This document shows, in pieces, positions 30,111 to 40,258 of a DNA stretch of 64,000 nt. Position numbers and translations under genes: made by a program. The stretch is from positions 2,098,698-2,162,697 of the forward strand of contig JAAVVV010000001.1 in the NCBI GenBank assembly GCA_023910605.1, read 5' to 3'. The notes under the pieces were generated by a model that worked only from the letters and a program-made list of their open reading frames with translations, made no database searches and had not been told where the DNA came from. The stretch comes from Bosea sp. (in: a-proteobacteria) (GTDB lineage: Bacteria > Pseudomonadota > Alphaproteobacteria > Rhizobiales > Beijerinckiaceae). Positions within the stretch are counted from its first letter, which is position 1; the number at the start of each line of letters is the position of its first letter.

Positions 30111-30482
30111 CTAGAGCGCGAACGAGGTGCCGCAGCCGCATGATGACGTCGCGTTCGGATTGGTCACCCTGAAGGACTGGCCAATCAGGTCGTCCACGAA
30201 ATCCAGCGTGGAGCCGGCCAGGAAGCCGAGCGAGGCTTCGTCGACCAGCACGGTGGCGCCGCCCTGCTGCAGAACGAGGTCATCCGCATTGCGGCTGCGG
30301 TCCATCTCGAAGGCATACTGGAACCCTGAGCACCCGCCGCCGTTGACCGCCACGCGCAGCATCGTCCCGTCCGGCTCGCTTCCCAGCACCTTGGCGATGC
30401 GCGCGAAGGCGCGATCGGTCACATTGAGAGTCGGCGCGGCCGTGGGGGCGGAAGGCGTGTTCGCGGCGGCAACGGCGTCCAT
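30111..30482 (-). CDS. erpA: Iron-sulfur cluster insertion protein, ErpA/IscA family
   Basis: A 123-residue A-type Fe-S carrier that delivers clusters to target enzymes. The three invariant cysteines are present: Cys51 in GGGCSGFQY and Cys115 and Cys117 in SSCGCGTSF. The first ~18 residues are an Ala/Pro-rich extension. The ATG at 30482 is used, because the longer open frame back to 30683 runs through the promoter and the divergent dgt gene. It is divergent from dgt with 110 bases between starts. Confidence 0.93.
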   Translation of the reverse strand: MDAVAAANTPSAPTAAPTLNVTDRAFARIAKVLGSEPDGTMLRVAVNGGGCSGFQYAFEMDRSRNADDLVLQQGGATVLVDEASLGFLAGSTLDFVDDLIGQSFRVTNPNATSSCGCGTSFAL

Positions 30483-30592
30483 CGGTGTCTTGTCTCCCTC
30501 GCTGCGATCAAGGTAAGTCTCGCAGCGCGGCACTTCAAGCGGCGGGATGCGGCGCGGCCTGTCAAGCGCCGGCCGCGAAAGGTTCGATACGG

Positions 30593-31798
30593 ATGCGAGA
30601 GCCTGGCGATCGGTACAGGGCGCCTTATGCCTGCCGGCCCTCTGAAGGCCGCGGTCGGCTGGTGGCCGAGGCGGCATCCGCAACGCGCAGCGACTTCCAG
30701 CGTGATCGGGACCGCATCATCCATTCAACCGCCTTCCGGCGGCTCAAGCACAAGACCCAGGTCTTTGTCTTCCACGAAGGCGACCATTTCCGCACGCGGC
30801 TGACCCATTCCATCGAGGTGTCGCAGATCGCCCGTTCGATCGCGCGCGCGCTCGGCCTCGACGAGGACCTCGCCGAGGCGCTGGCGCTGGCGCATGATCT
30901 TGGCCACACCCCTTTCGGGCACACAGGCGAGGATGCCCTTGGCGCCTGCATGGCGCCGTTCGGCGGGTTCGACCACAATGCCCAGGCGTTGCGCATCGTC
31001 ACGCGGCTGGAGCGCCGCTATGCCGCCTTCGACGGGCTTAACCTGTGCTGGGAGACGCTCGAGGGTCTGGTGAAGCACAATGGCCCCTTGCTCGATGCGG
31101 ACGGCAAGCCCCAGCCGGGCCATGGCCCCGCTTTGCCGGGCGCGATCCTTGAATACAGCGCGCGTCATGATCTGTGGCTCTCCAGCCATGCCAGCGTCGA
31201 GGCGCAGGGCGCCGCTCTCGCCGATGACATCGCCTATGACGCGCACGACATAGACGATGGCCTGCGCGCCGGCCTCATCGACATCGCCGACATGCGCGCG
31301 GTGCCCTTCCTCGCCGCCTTGCTCGGCGAGATCGAGCGCGCCTGGCCATCGCTTGAACGGCCCCGCCTGATCAACGAGCTTGTCAGACGGGTCATCACCC
31401 GCTTCGTCGAGGATGTCATCAAGGAGAGTCGAAGGCGCCTTGACGAAAGCGGCGTCGCCAGCGCCGATGAGGTGCGCCTTGCGGGCCGGACGATGGTGGC
31501 TTTCTCGCCCGCGATGGCCGAGGCGGACCGGGCCATCAAGGGCTTCCTGTTTCCGCGCGTTTACCGCCATCCGCGGGTCATGCGCATCCGCCAGGACGCG
31601 GCGGGCGTCGTCGGGCAGCTCTTCGCGCGCTTCATGGACGATCCCGCGCTGCTGCCGGCGGAGTGGTCGGCAGGGCTCGATGCAGGCGATGAGGTCCGGC
31701 GCGCACGCCGTGTCTGCGACTACATCGCCGGGATGACGGACCGCTACGCGCTTGACGAGCATGCCCGTCTGTTTGACGCAACCCCGCTCTTGCGATAG
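30593..31798 (+). CDS. dgt: dGTP triphosphohydrolase-like HD protein
   Basis: A 401-residue HD-domain dNTPase that cleaves dNTPs to deoxynucleosides and triphosphate. Visible are the family N-terminal block [20 protein letters not shown], metal ligand His72 in RLTHSIEV, and the His101-Asp102 pair in [16 protein letters not shown]. Length matches the shorter, non-E. coli type. ATG 30593 follows AAAGG by ten bases and fits the family start; an upstream GTG/ATG at 30485 is less likely. It precedes argS by 81 bases, an order common in Hyphomicrobiales. Confidence 0.93.
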   Translation: MREPGDRYRAPYACRPSEGRGRLVAEAASATRSDFQRDRDRIIHSTAFRRLKHKTQVFVFHEGDHFRTRLTHSIEVSQIARSIARALGLDEDLAEALALAHDLGHTPFGHTGEDALGACMAPFGGFDHNAQALRIVTRLERRYAAFDGLNLCWETLEGLVKHNGPLLDADGKPQPGHGPALPGAILEYSARHDLWLSSHASVEAQGAALADDIAYDAHDIDDGLRAGLIDIADMRAVPFLAALLGEIERAWPSLERPRLINELVRRVITRFVEDVIKESRRRLDESGVASADEVRLAGRTMVAFSPAMAEADRAIKGFLFPRVYRHPRVMRIRQDAAGVVGQLFARFMDDPALLPAEWSAGLDAGDEVRRARRVCDYIAGMTDRYALDEHARLFDATPLLR

Positions 31799-31879
31799 GC
31801 GCGCGGCAGGCTATCGCGGTCCACTTGCTTCGTCCGCGTGACTCGTTTTCACAGGAAGAGCCTGCAAGGCTTTGGCGTC

Positions 31880-33646
31880 ATGAATATTTTTGAGATCTTC
31901 ACCGCGCGTTTGAATGACGCGCTGGCGCGACTGTCGGCGGCCGGGACGTTGCCCGCTGGCCTTGATCTCGGCCGCGTGGTGGTCGAACCGCCGCGCGACG
32001 CCAGCCATGGCGACCTCGCCACCAATGCCGCGATGGCGCTGGCCCGCGAGGCGGGCATGAATCCGCGACAGCTGGCCGAAGCGATCGCGGCCGAACTCCG
32101 GCGCGTGGATGGCGTGCGCGCCGTCTCCGTCGCCGGTCCGGGCTTCATCAATCTCACGCTCGAACCGGCCGTTTACGTCGAGGCGCTGCTCTGCGCAGTG
32201 GTGTCAGGGGCCCGGTTCGGTCGCCGCCAGCCGGACGCCGGCCTGCCGAGGGTCAATGTCGAATATGTCTCCGCCAATCCGACCGGCCCCATGCATGTCG
32301 GCCATGGCCGCGGCGCGGTGTTCGGCGATGCGCTGGCGAACCTGCTGGCCTTCGCCGGGCGTGACGTTACGCGCGAGTATTACATCAACGATGCCGGCGC
32401 GCAGGTCGATGTGCTCGCCCGCTCCGCCTTCCTGCGCTACCGCGAAGCGCTGGGCGAGGATGTTGGCCCCATCCCGGAAGGGCTCTATCCCGGCGATTAT
32501 CTGGTTGGCGTGGGCCATAGCCTCGCTGCGAAGCATGGCCCCGCGCTTGTGGGAATGCCGGAGGGCGAATGGCTGCCCATCATCCGCAAGGTCGCGATCG
32601 ACGCCATGATGGACATGATCCGCGAAGACCTTGCTGCGCTGGACGTCGAGCACCAGGTGTTCTTCTCCGAGCGCACCTTGCAGGAGGGCGGTCAGGGCGG
32701 GCTCGTCGCCGCGGCGATCGCGGATCTGCGCAGCCGTGACCTGATCTATGAAGGCCGGCTGCCGCCGCCCAAGGGCCAGAAGGACGACGACTGGGAGGAC
32801 CGCGAGCAGACCCTGTTCCGCTCGACGGCGTTCGGGGACGATGTCGACCGGCCGCTGATGAAGTCCGACGGCGGCTACACCTATTTCGCCTCCGACATCG
32901 CCTACCACAAGTCCAAGTTCGACCGCGGCTTTGCCGAGATGATCGATGTCTGGGGCGCCGACCATGGCGGTTACGTCAAGCGGATGCAGGCCGCGGTGAA
33001 GGCCGTGACGGGCGGGCAGGGCTCGCTCGACATCAAGCTCTGCCAACTCGTGAAGCTGATGCGCGATGGCGAGCCGGTGAAGATGTCGAAGCGCTCGGGC
33101 GATTTCGTCACGCTGCGGGAGGTGATCGACGAGGTCGGCCGCGACGCGGTGCGCTTCATGATGCTGTTCCGCAAGAATGACGCCGCGCTCGAGTTCGATC
33201 TGGCCAGGGTCCTGGAGCAGTCCAAGGACAATCCGGTGTTTTATGTGCAGTATGCCCACGCACGCTGCGCCTCCGTCTTCCGGCAGGCAGCCGAGACCGC
33301 GCCCGGTCTGGACGCCGGCCCGGCCGCGCTCGCTGCCGCCAAGCTTTCGCTGCTGGTGGATGAGGGAGAGGTGGGACTGATCAAGTGGATCGCACAATAC
33401 CCGCGCCTGATCGAGCAGGCAGCGATCGCGCACGAGCCGCACCGGCTCGCTTTTTATCTTCATGATCTCGCGCAGGGGCTCCATGCGCTGTGGAACAAGG
33501 GCAAGGATTCCCCTCAATTACGGTTCGTTAATCATAATCAGCCAGAGTTGACGTTAGCGAGGCTGGCGCTTGTGCATGCCGTGAGGTCCGTTCTTGCATC
33601 GGGCTTGGGCGTTCTGGGCGTCTCAAGTCCGTCCGAAATGCGCTGA
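31880..33646 (+). CDS. argS: Arginyl-tRNA synthetase
   Basis: A 588-residue class I synthetase. The N-terminal Add1 domain for the tRNA D-loop is followed by the HIGH signature as HVGH (residues 139-142, [14 protein letters not shown]). The KMSKS-like motif [11 protein letters not shown] comes next, then the helical DALR anticodon-binding domain near the C-terminus. ATG 31880 is preferred over a GTG at 31838 because [11 protein letters not shown] is the family N-terminus. It heads the run argS, SPOR gene, nagZ, scpA, scpB. Confidence 0.97.
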   Translation: MNIFEIFTARLNDALARLSAAGTLPAGLDLGRVVVEPPRDASHGDLATNAAMALAREAGMNPRQLAEAIAAELRRVDGVRAVSVAGPGFINLTLEPAVYVEALLCAVVSGARFGRRQPDAGLPRVNVEYVSANPTGPMHVGHGRGAVFGDALANLLAFAGRDVTREYYINDAGAQVDVLARSAFLRYREALGEDVGPIPEGLYPGDYLVGVGHSLAAKHGPALVGMPEGEWLPIIRKVAIDAMMDMIREDLAALDVEHQVFFSERTLQEGGQGGLVAAAIADLRSRDLIYEGRLPPPKGQKDDDWEDREQTLFRSTAFGDDVDRPLMKSDGGYTYFASDIAYHKSKFDRGFAEMIDVWGADHGGYVKRMQAAVKAVTGGQGSLDIKLCQLVKLMRDGEPVKMSKRSGDFVTLREVIDEVGRDAVRFMMLFRKNDAALEFDLARVLEQSKDNPVFYVQYAHARCASVFRQAAETAPGLDAGPAALAAAKLSLLVDEGEVGLIKWIAQYPRLIEQAAIAHEPHRLAFYLHDLAQGLHALWNKGKDSPQLRFVNHNQPELTLARLALVHAVRSVLASGLGVLGVSSPSEMR

Positions 33647-33735
33647 GGCTGTCACGGCCGCCAGCGCTGCGTTATACAGCGTCAAGCCGTGTGATCGGGC
33701 TCCTTGCCCTGCAAGCGCGGTTGTGGAGGGTCGCG

Positions 33736-35496
33736 ATGTCAGACCAGAAGTCCCGTTTCGCCGTCGATCTCGACGAGCTTGAGCGCCAGCTTCGGCAAAC
33801 CGCTGACATCCAGCCTGCGGCCTCTGCCGGCGATCCATTGGCCGATCTCGCCCGCATTGTCGGGCAGGATGACCCCTTCAGAGCCATGTTCAGCCAGGGG
33901 CGCTCGCGACCGGATGCGCAGGAAGAGGGTGCGGGCGCCGACATGCAGCACGCGCTTGCTCAACAGCCCGGCCTGGTTCCCGAGCCTGAGCCCTATGGAG
34001 GGGGTTCGGCTCTTCCCGATCAGCGCATGAACATCTCGCTGGAGGCCCTTCTGCGCGAGTTCGAGGAGGCGCCGAAGCCCGCGCGCGCCGATGCGCAGCA
34101 GTCTGTGTCTGTTCCGCAGGCCGCCGCTGCGACGCCTGCGCCGTCATCCCAGCCCGGTCTGGCTCCGCAGGACATGCTCGACGAGTTCGATCGCCTGTTG
34201 CAGGGCGAATTGCGCGGCGCCGTCCAGCCCGGGGCGCGTCCGGATTTCGAAGGTCCGCTGCAGGCGCGCCCGCGCTTTGATGATTCCTCCGGGGACGACA
34301 TGACGTCCCGTCGCGAAGCGGCCGCCTTTTCGCCGGCGCGGCCCGCCATGGCTGCGCCGCCGCGCCCTGTCGACGAGGATTTCGCCGATGAGGTGCGTGC
34401 CAAACACCAGGTGCGCCGGGCGGCTGCGCTGCCCGAACCCCATGAGCCGGCGTATTCAGCGGATGATGCGCGCAGCAGCGAGCCGCAGCAGCCGCGCAAG
34501 GGCCTCATCATAGCCGGCGTGCTGCTTGGCGTGGCCGCTATCGGAATCGGCGCCGTCATCGGCATTCGCGGCCTTTCGGGGCCCGTGCGCGGAACGGGCG
34601 AGCCGCCGCTGATCAAGGCGGAAGCCGGCCCCTCCAAGGTTCAGCCGCAGAACCCCGGCGGCGTCGAGATCCCGAACCAGAACAAGCAGATCTATGAGCG
34701 CACGCCCGAGCCCAAGCCCGGCGAGACCCGCGTCGTGACGCGCGAGGAGCAACCCATGGACGTGCAGGCCAGCGCCCGCGCTGCCTCGCGGGTGATCCTG
34801 CCCGGCCCAGCCGCGCCGGCTGACGCTGCCCAGGCGGCCGCCCCTGCGGCGCCGCAACCCGCAGCGCCGACTGCTGTTGCGCTGGCTCCTTCTGCGGTTC
34901 CGCCGCAGGCCGCCGCTGCCGGCTCCGCCGCGCCTGCTCTGGGCGAGCCCCGCCGCGTCCGCACCATCGCGGTCCGCCCCGATGGAACCAGCGTGCCGTC
35001 GCCGGTGCAGCCTGCCGCTGCCCCTGTCGCCGAAGCGTCGTCCGCCCGTGCCGAAAGCTCCCCAGCCGCCGCTGCGCCTGCGACCTCGACCTCCACGCGC
35101 TCGGCCGCTGCGGCGCGTCCCGCCGTGACCCCGCCGCCCCGGCCTCCGGCTGCCCGGCCCGTCATGGAGGCTGCTGCGCCGCCAGCCGCTCCAGCCGCAG
35201 CCGTAGCAGCAGCGCCTGCCGCAGCCGCTCCAGCGGCAGGCGGTGGTGCGGGTGACTTCATGATCCAGCTCGGCGCGCCTGGCAGCGAGGCGGAAGCTCG
35301 TTCCCTGTTCTCGAGCCTGCAGAGGCGTTATGGCGCGCAGTTGGGCGGCGAAAGCCCGGTCGTACGCCGTGCCGAAGTTGGCAACGGCCGCACTGTCTAT
35401 CGCCTTCGCATCGGCCCCTTCAGCCGCGAGGCCGCCGTCCAGCGCTGCGAGGCGCTGAAGTCCGCCGGAGGCCAGTGCTTCGTCGCAGGCAGCTGA
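33736..35496 (+). CDS. SPOR-domain membrane protein
   Basis: A 586-residue protein with one membrane helix at about residues 254-278 (GLIIAGVLLGVAAIGIGAVI). Its cytoplasmic N-terminal half is acidic, with Pro-rich linkers. A long Ala/Pro-rich periplasmic stalk leads to a SPOR domain at about 506-586 (GDFMIQLGAPGSEAEARSLF to RCEALKSAGGQCFVAG). SPOR domains bind denuded glycan strands at the septum, so a role at division or in wall remodelling is inferred. GGAGGG five bases before ATG 33736 fixes the start. The position between argS and nagZ is conserved in the order. Confidence 0.9.
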   Translation: MSDQKSRFAVDLDELERQLRQTADIQPAASAGDPLADLARIVGQDDPFRAMFSQGRSRPDAQEEGAGADMQHALAQQPGLVPEPEPYGGGSALPDQRMNISLEALLREFEEAPKPARADAQQSVSVPQAAAATPAPSSQPGLAPQDMLDEFDRLLQGELRGAVQPGARPDFEGPLQARPRFDDSSGDDMTSRREAAAFSPARPAMAAPPRPVDEDFADEVRAKHQVRRAAALPEPHEPAYSADDARSSEPQQPRKGLIIAGVLLGVAAIGIGAVIGIRGLSGPVRGTGEPPLIKAEAGPSKVQPQNPGGVEIPNQNKQIYERTPEPKPGETRVVTREEQPMDVQASARAASRVILPGPAAPADAAQAAAPAAPQPAAPTAVALAPSAVPPQAAAAGSAAPALGEPRRVRTIAVRPDGTSVPSPVQPAAAPVAEASSARAESSPAAAAPATSTSTRSAAAARPAVTPPPRPPAARPVMEAAAPPAAPAAAVAAAPAAAAPAAGGGAGDFMIQLGAPGSEAEARSLFSSLQRRYGAQLGGESPVVRRAEVGNGRTVYRLRIGPFSREAAVQRCEALKSAGGQCFVAGS

Positions 35497-35616
35497 CGGA
35501 GACCCCCAATCTGATGGGCGGCGTCCCCGGAAGGCCGCGCTGCTGCGCCATCGGTCCCCAGCAATCGCGGTCCTGCGTCTTGACCCGGGCGGCCGAATGG
35601 GTTCCCGCTCGGCTGC

Positions 35617-36627
35617 ATGTCGATCCGAGCCTTCATTGCCGGTTGCGCCGGGCTTGAGCTGAGCGATGCCGAGCGGGCGCTGTTCGCCAGGATGCAGCCC
35701 TGGGGCTTCATCCTGTTTCGCCGCAACATCGCCGACCGCGCGCAACTCCGCGCGCTCACGGCCGCGCTGCGTGCGTCGGTCGGCCGTCACGCTCCCATCC
35801 TCATCGACCAGGAGGGCGGCCGCGTGCAGCGCATGCGCCCGCCCGAATGGCCGGCCTATCCGTCCGGGCGCTGGTTCGGACAGCTCAATGATCCGTTGCA
35901 GCGCACGGCCCTGGCGCGGCTGTCGGCCCGGCTGATGGCCCATGATCTGCGCGAGGTCGGCGTCGATGTCGATTGCCTCCCCGTTCTTGACGTGCCCGTG
36001 GCAGGCGCGCATGACGTGATCGGGGATCGCGCCTATGCGCAGGACCCGGACGAGGTGGCGCGGATCGGCCGCGCCGCCGCCGAGGGCCTGCTTGCCGGGG
36101 GCGTTCTGCCGGTCATCAAGCACATGCCCGGCCATGGCCGGGCGCAGGCCGACAGCCACCATCATCTGCCGCGCGTCGATGCCTCGCTGGACACGCTGCG
36201 CGCCCATGATTTCCGCCCTTTCCGTCATCTCGCCGACATGCCGATGGCGATGACGGCGCATGTCGTGTTCGAAGCCCTGGACGCCACGGCGCCTGCCACC
36301 ACCTCGCGAAAGATCATCAGCCGCATCATCCGCAAGGAAATGAACTATCAGGGGCTCGTCATGACGGATGATCTCTCCATGAAGGCGCTGTCCGGCAGCT
36401 TCACCGAGCGCGCCGGGGCCGCCTATGCCGCCGGCTGCGACATGCTGCTGCACTGCAACGGCGAGATGGACGAGTTGGCGGAGGTCGCGCAGGCGGCCCG
36501 TCCGCTTGGCGGCGCCGCCCGTCGCCGGGCTCGGCAGGCGCTGGCACGCATCGCGCACATGCCAGAGCCGCTGGACCGCGCGCTTCTCTCCGAGGGGATT
36601 GACCGCATCCTTGCGGCTGCCCGATGA
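35617..36627 (+). CDS. nagZ: Beta-N-acetylhexosaminidase, GH3
   Basis: A 336-residue family 3 glycoside hydrolase. It removes GlcNAc from anhydromuropeptides during peptidoglycan recycling in the cytoplasm. The His/Asp loop is seen in KHMPGHGRAQADSHHH (residues about 168-183), and the catalytic nucleophile in VMTDDLSM (Asp about 251). The IDQEGGRVQRM segment lines the substrate pocket. No signal peptide is present. It lies between the SPOR protein and scpA, with a 34-base gap to scpA. Confidence 0.95.
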   Translation: MSIRAFIAGCAGLELSDAERALFARMQPWGFILFRRNIADRAQLRALTAALRASVGRHAPILIDQEGGRVQRMRPPEWPAYPSGRWFGQLNDPLQRTALARLSARLMAHDLREVGVDVDCLPVLDVPVAGAHDVIGDRAYAQDPDEVARIGRAAAEGLLAGGVLPVIKHMPGHGRAQADSHHHLPRVDASLDTLRAHDFRPFRHLADMPMAMTAHVVFEALDATAPATTSRKIISRIIRKEMNYQGLVMTDDLSMKALSGSFTERAGAAYAAGCDMLLHCNGEMDELAEVAQAARPLGGAARRRARQALARIAHMPEPLDRALLSEGIDRILAAAR

Positions 36628-36661
36628 CGGCCTCAGAGTTGCGGGCGGGGAGGGCGAATCG

Positions 36662-37459
36662 GTGAAGAGCGAGCTGCCTTTCGAGGACGAGCAGAGCGGT
36701 CGCGCCGAGGGCGAAGAGGCCTTCGTCATCGATGTCGACGGCTATGAAGGTCCGCTCGATCTGCTGCTCGAATTGGCGCGGCGGCAAAAGGTCGATCTTT
36801 CGCGCATCTCCATCCTCGCTTTGGCCGATCAGTATCTGGCCTTTGTCGAGAGCGCGCGCCGCTTCAGGCTCGAACTGGCCGCCGATTATCTCGTGATGGC
36901 GGCATGGCTGGCCTATCTCAAGTCGCGCCTGCTCCTTCCCGAGCCGCCGCAGCAGGACGAACCCAGCGCCGCCGATCTCGCCACCCAACTCGCCCTGCGC
37001 CTGCGCCGGCTGGAGGCGATCCGGGAAGCGGCGCGCCAGCTCGCCTCCCGCGCCCGGCTTGGCCGCGACGTCTTCGCCCGCGGCCAGCGCGCCGAAGCTC
37101 CGCAGGGCCCTGATGGTGCCTGGAACGCATCACTCTACGACCTGCTGGCCGCCTATGCGCGCCAGAGGCAGCGCCGCATCGAAGCCCGCGTGACGCTGCA
37201 CAAGCGCTTCGTCTGGTCGCTGGTGGAGGCGCGCGAGGCGCTGCGCAAGCTTGTTGGAACGGCAGCCGACTGGACGACGCTCGATGCGTATCTGCTCGAA
37301 TACGCCGTCGATCCCTCGATGCGGGCCACGCTCCGCGCCTCCGCGCTTTCGGCCATGCTGGAGATGGTGCGAGAGGGAGTCATGGACATTCGACAGGATC
37401 GCCCCTTCGCGCCGCTCTACCTGCGCCGCCGCGCCGCGCCGCGCATGGCGGCGGAATGA
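36662..37459 (+). CDS. scpA: Segregation and condensation protein A
   Basis: A 265-residue kleisin subunit of the bacterial SMC condensin. The N-terminal block FVIDVDGYEGPLDLLLELAR and the helical KVDLSRISILALADQYLAFV are characteristic. The C-terminal winged helix ends near EMVREGVMDIRQDRPFAPLYL. The GTG at 36662 is chosen because GGGGAGGG precedes it by eight bases; the open frame continues upstream only inside nagZ. The ATG of scpB overlaps the stop codon by four bases, so the two are coupled. Confidence 0.95.
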   Translation: MKSELPFEDEQSGRAEGEEAFVIDVDGYEGPLDLLLELARRQKVDLSRISILALADQYLAFVESARRFRLELAADYLVMAAWLAYLKSRLLLPEPPQQDEPSAADLATQLALRLRRLEAIREAARQLASRARLGRDVFARGQRAEAPQGPDGAWNASLYDLLAAYARQRQRRIEARVTLHKRFVWSLVEAREALRKLVGTAADWTTLDAYLLEYAVDPSMRATLRASALSAMLEMVREGVMDIRQDRPFAPLYLRRRAAPRMAAE

Positions 37460-38187
37460 GGAAGACGGCCATGCCCTCGCCTGATCCGGAGGACGCGGCC
37501 GGGGATCACGCCGACAGCGGGCGCGCCGCCGGGGATGCGGCGGCCATGATGGCGGAGGCCCTGCGCATCGCCGAGGCGCTTCTGTTCGCCTCGGCCGAGC
37601 CGGTTTCCGAAGACGAAATCGCCGGCTATCTGCCAGGCGGGTTGGAGCCAGCCTCTGTGCTGGCAAGGCTGGAAGCGGCCTATGCGGGCCGCGGGGTCAA
37701 TCTCGTGCGCGTGGCCGGCAAATGGGCGTTCCGGACGGCCGAGGATCTGGGCCATCTTCTGGTCCGCCGCGTCGAGGAGCCTCGACGGCTGACGCGCGCC
37801 GCGATCGAGACGCTGGCCATCATCGCCTATCATCAGCCCGTTACGCGGGCCGAGATCGAGGAGATCCGCGGCGTCGCCACATCGAAGGGCACGCTGGACA
37901 CGCTGCTGGAGTCAGGCTGGATCCGGATGCGGGGTCGCAGGCGCACGCCGGGCCGCCCGCTCACCTATGGCACGACGTCCGCTTTCCTCGAGCAGTTCGG
38001 GCTCGACCGGGTGGATGACCTGCCTGGCCTCGACGAACTCAAGGGCGCCGGCTTCCTGGAAGGGCGCATTCCAAAAGGCCTCGACGTGCCAATCCCGAGC
38101 GACGACAGCACGCTCCGGGACGACGAGGATCCGCTCGACGATCTGTTCTCGCCCATCGACGGCGGCCCGACCGGCGCGCCTGACTAG
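37456..38187 (+). CDS. scpB: Segregation and condensation protein B
   Basis: A 243-residue winged-helix partner of ScpA and SMC in chromosome condensation. Typical segments are IAEALLFASAEPVSEDEIA, RAAIETLAIIAYHQPVTRAEIEEIRG and GRPLTYGTTSAFLEQFGL. The C-terminal 40 residues are acidic (DDSTLRDDEDPLDDLF). Translational coupling with scpA is through an ATGA overlap. In many relatives tatA follows directly; here an ABC ATPase gene lies in between. Confidence 0.95.
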   Translation: MRKTAMPSPDPEDAAGDHADSGRAAGDAAAMMAEALRIAEALLFASAEPVSEDEIAGYLPGGLEPASVLARLEAAYAGRGVNLVRVAGKWAFRTAEDLGHLLVRRVEEPRRLTRAAIETLAIIAYHQPVTRAEIEEIRGVATSKGTLDTLLESGWIRMRGRRRTPGRPLTYGTTSAFLEQFGLDRVDDLPGLDELKGAGFLEGRIPKGLDVPIPSDDSTLRDDEDPLDDLFSPIDGGPTGAPD

Positions 38188-38279
38188 ACAGCTGCCCGAG
38201 GCCCGACCACCTTGCATCGCGCCATGCACACGGGCACAAGCAGACCGTTGCCCTTCGAGCCCCATTCCCTTGCGTGCAC

Positions 38280-39404
38280 ATGACAGCGATGGCCTCTGAC
38301 AATGCGATCGATCGCGGCTGGCGCGGCTGGGGCCGTCGCGGAACCGCGGGCGCCTCGATTCCCGTATCGCTGGCCTTCGAGGGGCTTCGCCAGTCCTATG
38401 GCGATGTCACGGCGCTGGCGGGCATCACACTCGAGATCGCGGCCGGTGAAGTGGTGTGCCTGCTTGGCCAGTCCGGCTGCGGCAAATCCACCCTGCTGCG
38501 CATCGCCGCCGGGGTCGAGAAGCCCAGCGCCGGCCGCGTGCTGCTCGACGGCATTGAGGTTGCCGGCCCCAGCCGCTTCGTCGAGCCCGAGCGGCGCGGC
38601 GTGGGCCTCATGTTTCAGGATTATGCGCTTTTCCCGCATCTGAGCGTGCTGGGCAATGTCAGCTATGGCGTGCGCGGCCTGTCTCCGGCCGACACGCGCG
38701 CCAGCGCCTTGCGGGCGCTCGACCGCGTCGGGCTGTCGCACATGGCGGAGTCCTATCCCCACATGCTTTCGGGCGGAGAGCAGCAGCGCGTGGCGCTTGC
38801 GCGCGCTGTTGCCCCACGCCCGGGCGTGCTTCTCATGGACGAGCCCTTCTCGAACCTTGATCGCCGACTCAAGGACGCGGTGCGCGAGGAGACAGTGGCG
38901 GTGATCCGTGAGACAGGCGCCACCTCCGTCATGGTGACGCACGACCCCGAGGACGCGATGCGGATCGCGGACAGGATCGTGCTGATGCGCAAGGGCGAGA
39001 TTGTACAGGCCGGGCCGGGGGAGGCGCTCTATCGCAGCCCGAACAGCCTGTTCGTGGCGCGTTTCTTCAGTGATTTCAACGAGATAAATGCAGTGGTGCG
39101 GGCAGGTTCGGTCGAAACGCCGTTCGGGCGCGTTCCGGCGCCGGGCCTGATCGAGGGCGAGCAGGCCGTTGTCTGCGTTCGCCCGCAGGGCATCATGCTG
39201 CGCGCGCCGGGGTTTTGCCTGCCGGGGCGGGTGCTCTCGCGGCGTTTTCTTGGCGAGGTCGACGTGCTGCAGGTCGCGGTGCAGGGCTTTGATCGGCCCT
39301 TGACGATCCGCGCGCCGGAGCACAAGCCTTTCAACGAGGGTGCCGATGTCGGCGTCGACATCAAACGCGAGGAAGTCCTTGTGTTCTCCGAGCGTGAACC
39401 CTAG
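38280..39404 (+). CDS. ABC transporter ATP-binding protein, FbpC/PotA-like
   Basis: A 374-residue importer-type ATPase. It has Walker A GQSGCGKST, Q-loop FQDYALFPH, signature LSGGEQQRVALARAV, Walker B VLLMDEPFSNLD and the switch His in VTHDPEDAM. The last ~110 residues form a regulatory TOBE-like domain. The closest family seems to be iron(III) or 2-aminoethylphosphonate-type ATPases. No permease or binding-protein gene is adjacent. A matching FbpB-type permease with its binding protein but no ATPase lies at 62.1-64.0 kb, so a functional pairing is plausible but unproven. Start ATG 38280 or 38289. Confidence 0.9.
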   Translation: MTAMASDNAIDRGWRGWGRRGTAGASIPVSLAFEGLRQSYGDVTALAGITLEIAAGEVVCLLGQSGCGKSTLLRIAAGVEKPSAGRVLLDGIEVAGPSRFVEPERRGVGLMFQDYALFPHLSVLGNVSYGVRGLSPADTRASALRALDRVGLSHMAESYPHMLSGGEQQRVALARAVAPRPGVLLMDEPFSNLDRRLKDAVREETVAVIRETGATSVMVTHDPEDAMRIADRIVLMRKGEIVQAGPGEALYRSPNSLFVARFFSDFNEINAVVRAGSVETPFGRVPAPGLIEGEQAVVCVRPQGIMLRAPGFCLPGRVLSRRFLGEVDVLQVAVQGFDRPLTIRAPEHKPFNEGADVGVDIKREEVLVFSEREP

Positions 39405-39467
39405 TTACGCCACAGGCGAGGTGGGCCCTCGGCCTTCATCGCAGCGATTGACGACAGGGAGTTCGCC

Positions 39468-39716
39468 ATGGGTGGCGTCAGCATCTGGCACTGGATCGTG
39501 GTCGGCATCGTGGTGATGCTGCTCTTCGGTCGTGGCAAGGTCTCCGAATTGATGGGCGACGTGGCCAAGGGCATCAAGTCCTTCAAGAAGGGCATGGCGG
39601 ACGAGGAGAATCCTCCCGCGCCGACGCAGCCCGCCACCGTGGTGACCGAAGCCCCGCGCACTATCGACCAGACCGCGCAGGCCGCGCAGAAGGTCGATGC
39701 AGACCGGAAGGTCTGA
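39468..39716 (+). CDS. tatA: Sec-independent translocase protein TatA
   Basis: An 82-residue TatA with a single N-terminal membrane helix (about residues 6-20) and the conserved Phe20-Gly21 hinge. An amphipathic helix follows ([20 protein letters not shown]), then a soluble acidic/Pro-rich tail. It forms the variable pore of the twin-arginine export system for folded proteins. AGGGAG precedes the ATG by about five bases. It begins the tatABC operon. Confidence 0.96.
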   Translation: MGGVSIWHWIVVGIVVMLLFGRGKVSELMGDVAKGIKSFKKGMADEENPPAPTQPATVVTEAPRTIDQTAQAAQKVDADRKV

Positions 39717-39769
39717 TCGGCGGGCTCAACCGGGGAGCGCGGGGTGCGAGCCCGGCGCGTGTGGCGTGA

Positions 39770-40258
39770 ATGTTTGACATCGCCTGGAGCGAAATGCTGG
39801 TCATTGGTGCCGTCGCGCTCGTCGTGATCGGCCCCAAGGATTTGCCCAAGGCGCTGCGTTCGGTGGGCGAGGCCGTCGGCAAGATCAAGCGCATGGCCGC
39901 CGAGTTTCAGGGACAGTTCAACGACGCCATGCGCGAGGCCGAGCTTCACGACCTGAAAAAGCAGGTGGAGGATGTCGGCGGCTCCGTGCAGGCCGCCACC
40001 AAGGTGGATTTCAACCCCATCCAGACCATCCGCGACGAGTTGAAGGCAGCGCAGCCTGCGGCCGATCCATCGACGCCTGTCGCAGACTTTAAGCCTCAGC
40101 CGATCGAGCCGGCGATCCCGCTGCCTGAGATCCCGCCGCCCTTCGATCCGAGCGAGCTTGCCCCGCCGGTGGTTGAGGCGCCGGTCGCCGCGCCTGCCGA
40201 GCCGGCGCCGCAGCCGGCGCGCAAGAAATCCGCCGCAACCGAGGGAGACGCGGCGTGA
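39770..40258 (+). CDS. tatB: Sec-independent translocase protein TatB
   Basis: A 162-residue TatB, longer than TatA. Its short membrane helix contains Glu8 and the Gly21-Pro22 hinge (MFDIAWSEMLVIGAVALVVI, then GPKDLPKALR). A long amphipathic helix and a Pro-rich acidic tail follow. With TatC it forms the receptor for twin-arginine signals. Its stop overlaps the tatC start by four bases. Confidence 0.95.
   Translation: MFDIAWSEMLVIGAVALVVIGPKDLPKALRSVGEAVGKIKRMAAEFQGQFNDAMREAELHDLKKQVEDVGGSVQAATKVDFNPIQTIRDELKAAQPAADPSTPVADFKPQPIEPAIPLPEIPPPFDPSELAPPVVEAPVAAPAEPAPQPARKKSAATEGDAA

Noticed and set aside
34456..36729. Minus-strand open frame of 757 codons across the SPOR and nagZ genes
   Set aside because: It spans two recognised genes on the other strand; composition is that of a shadow frame.
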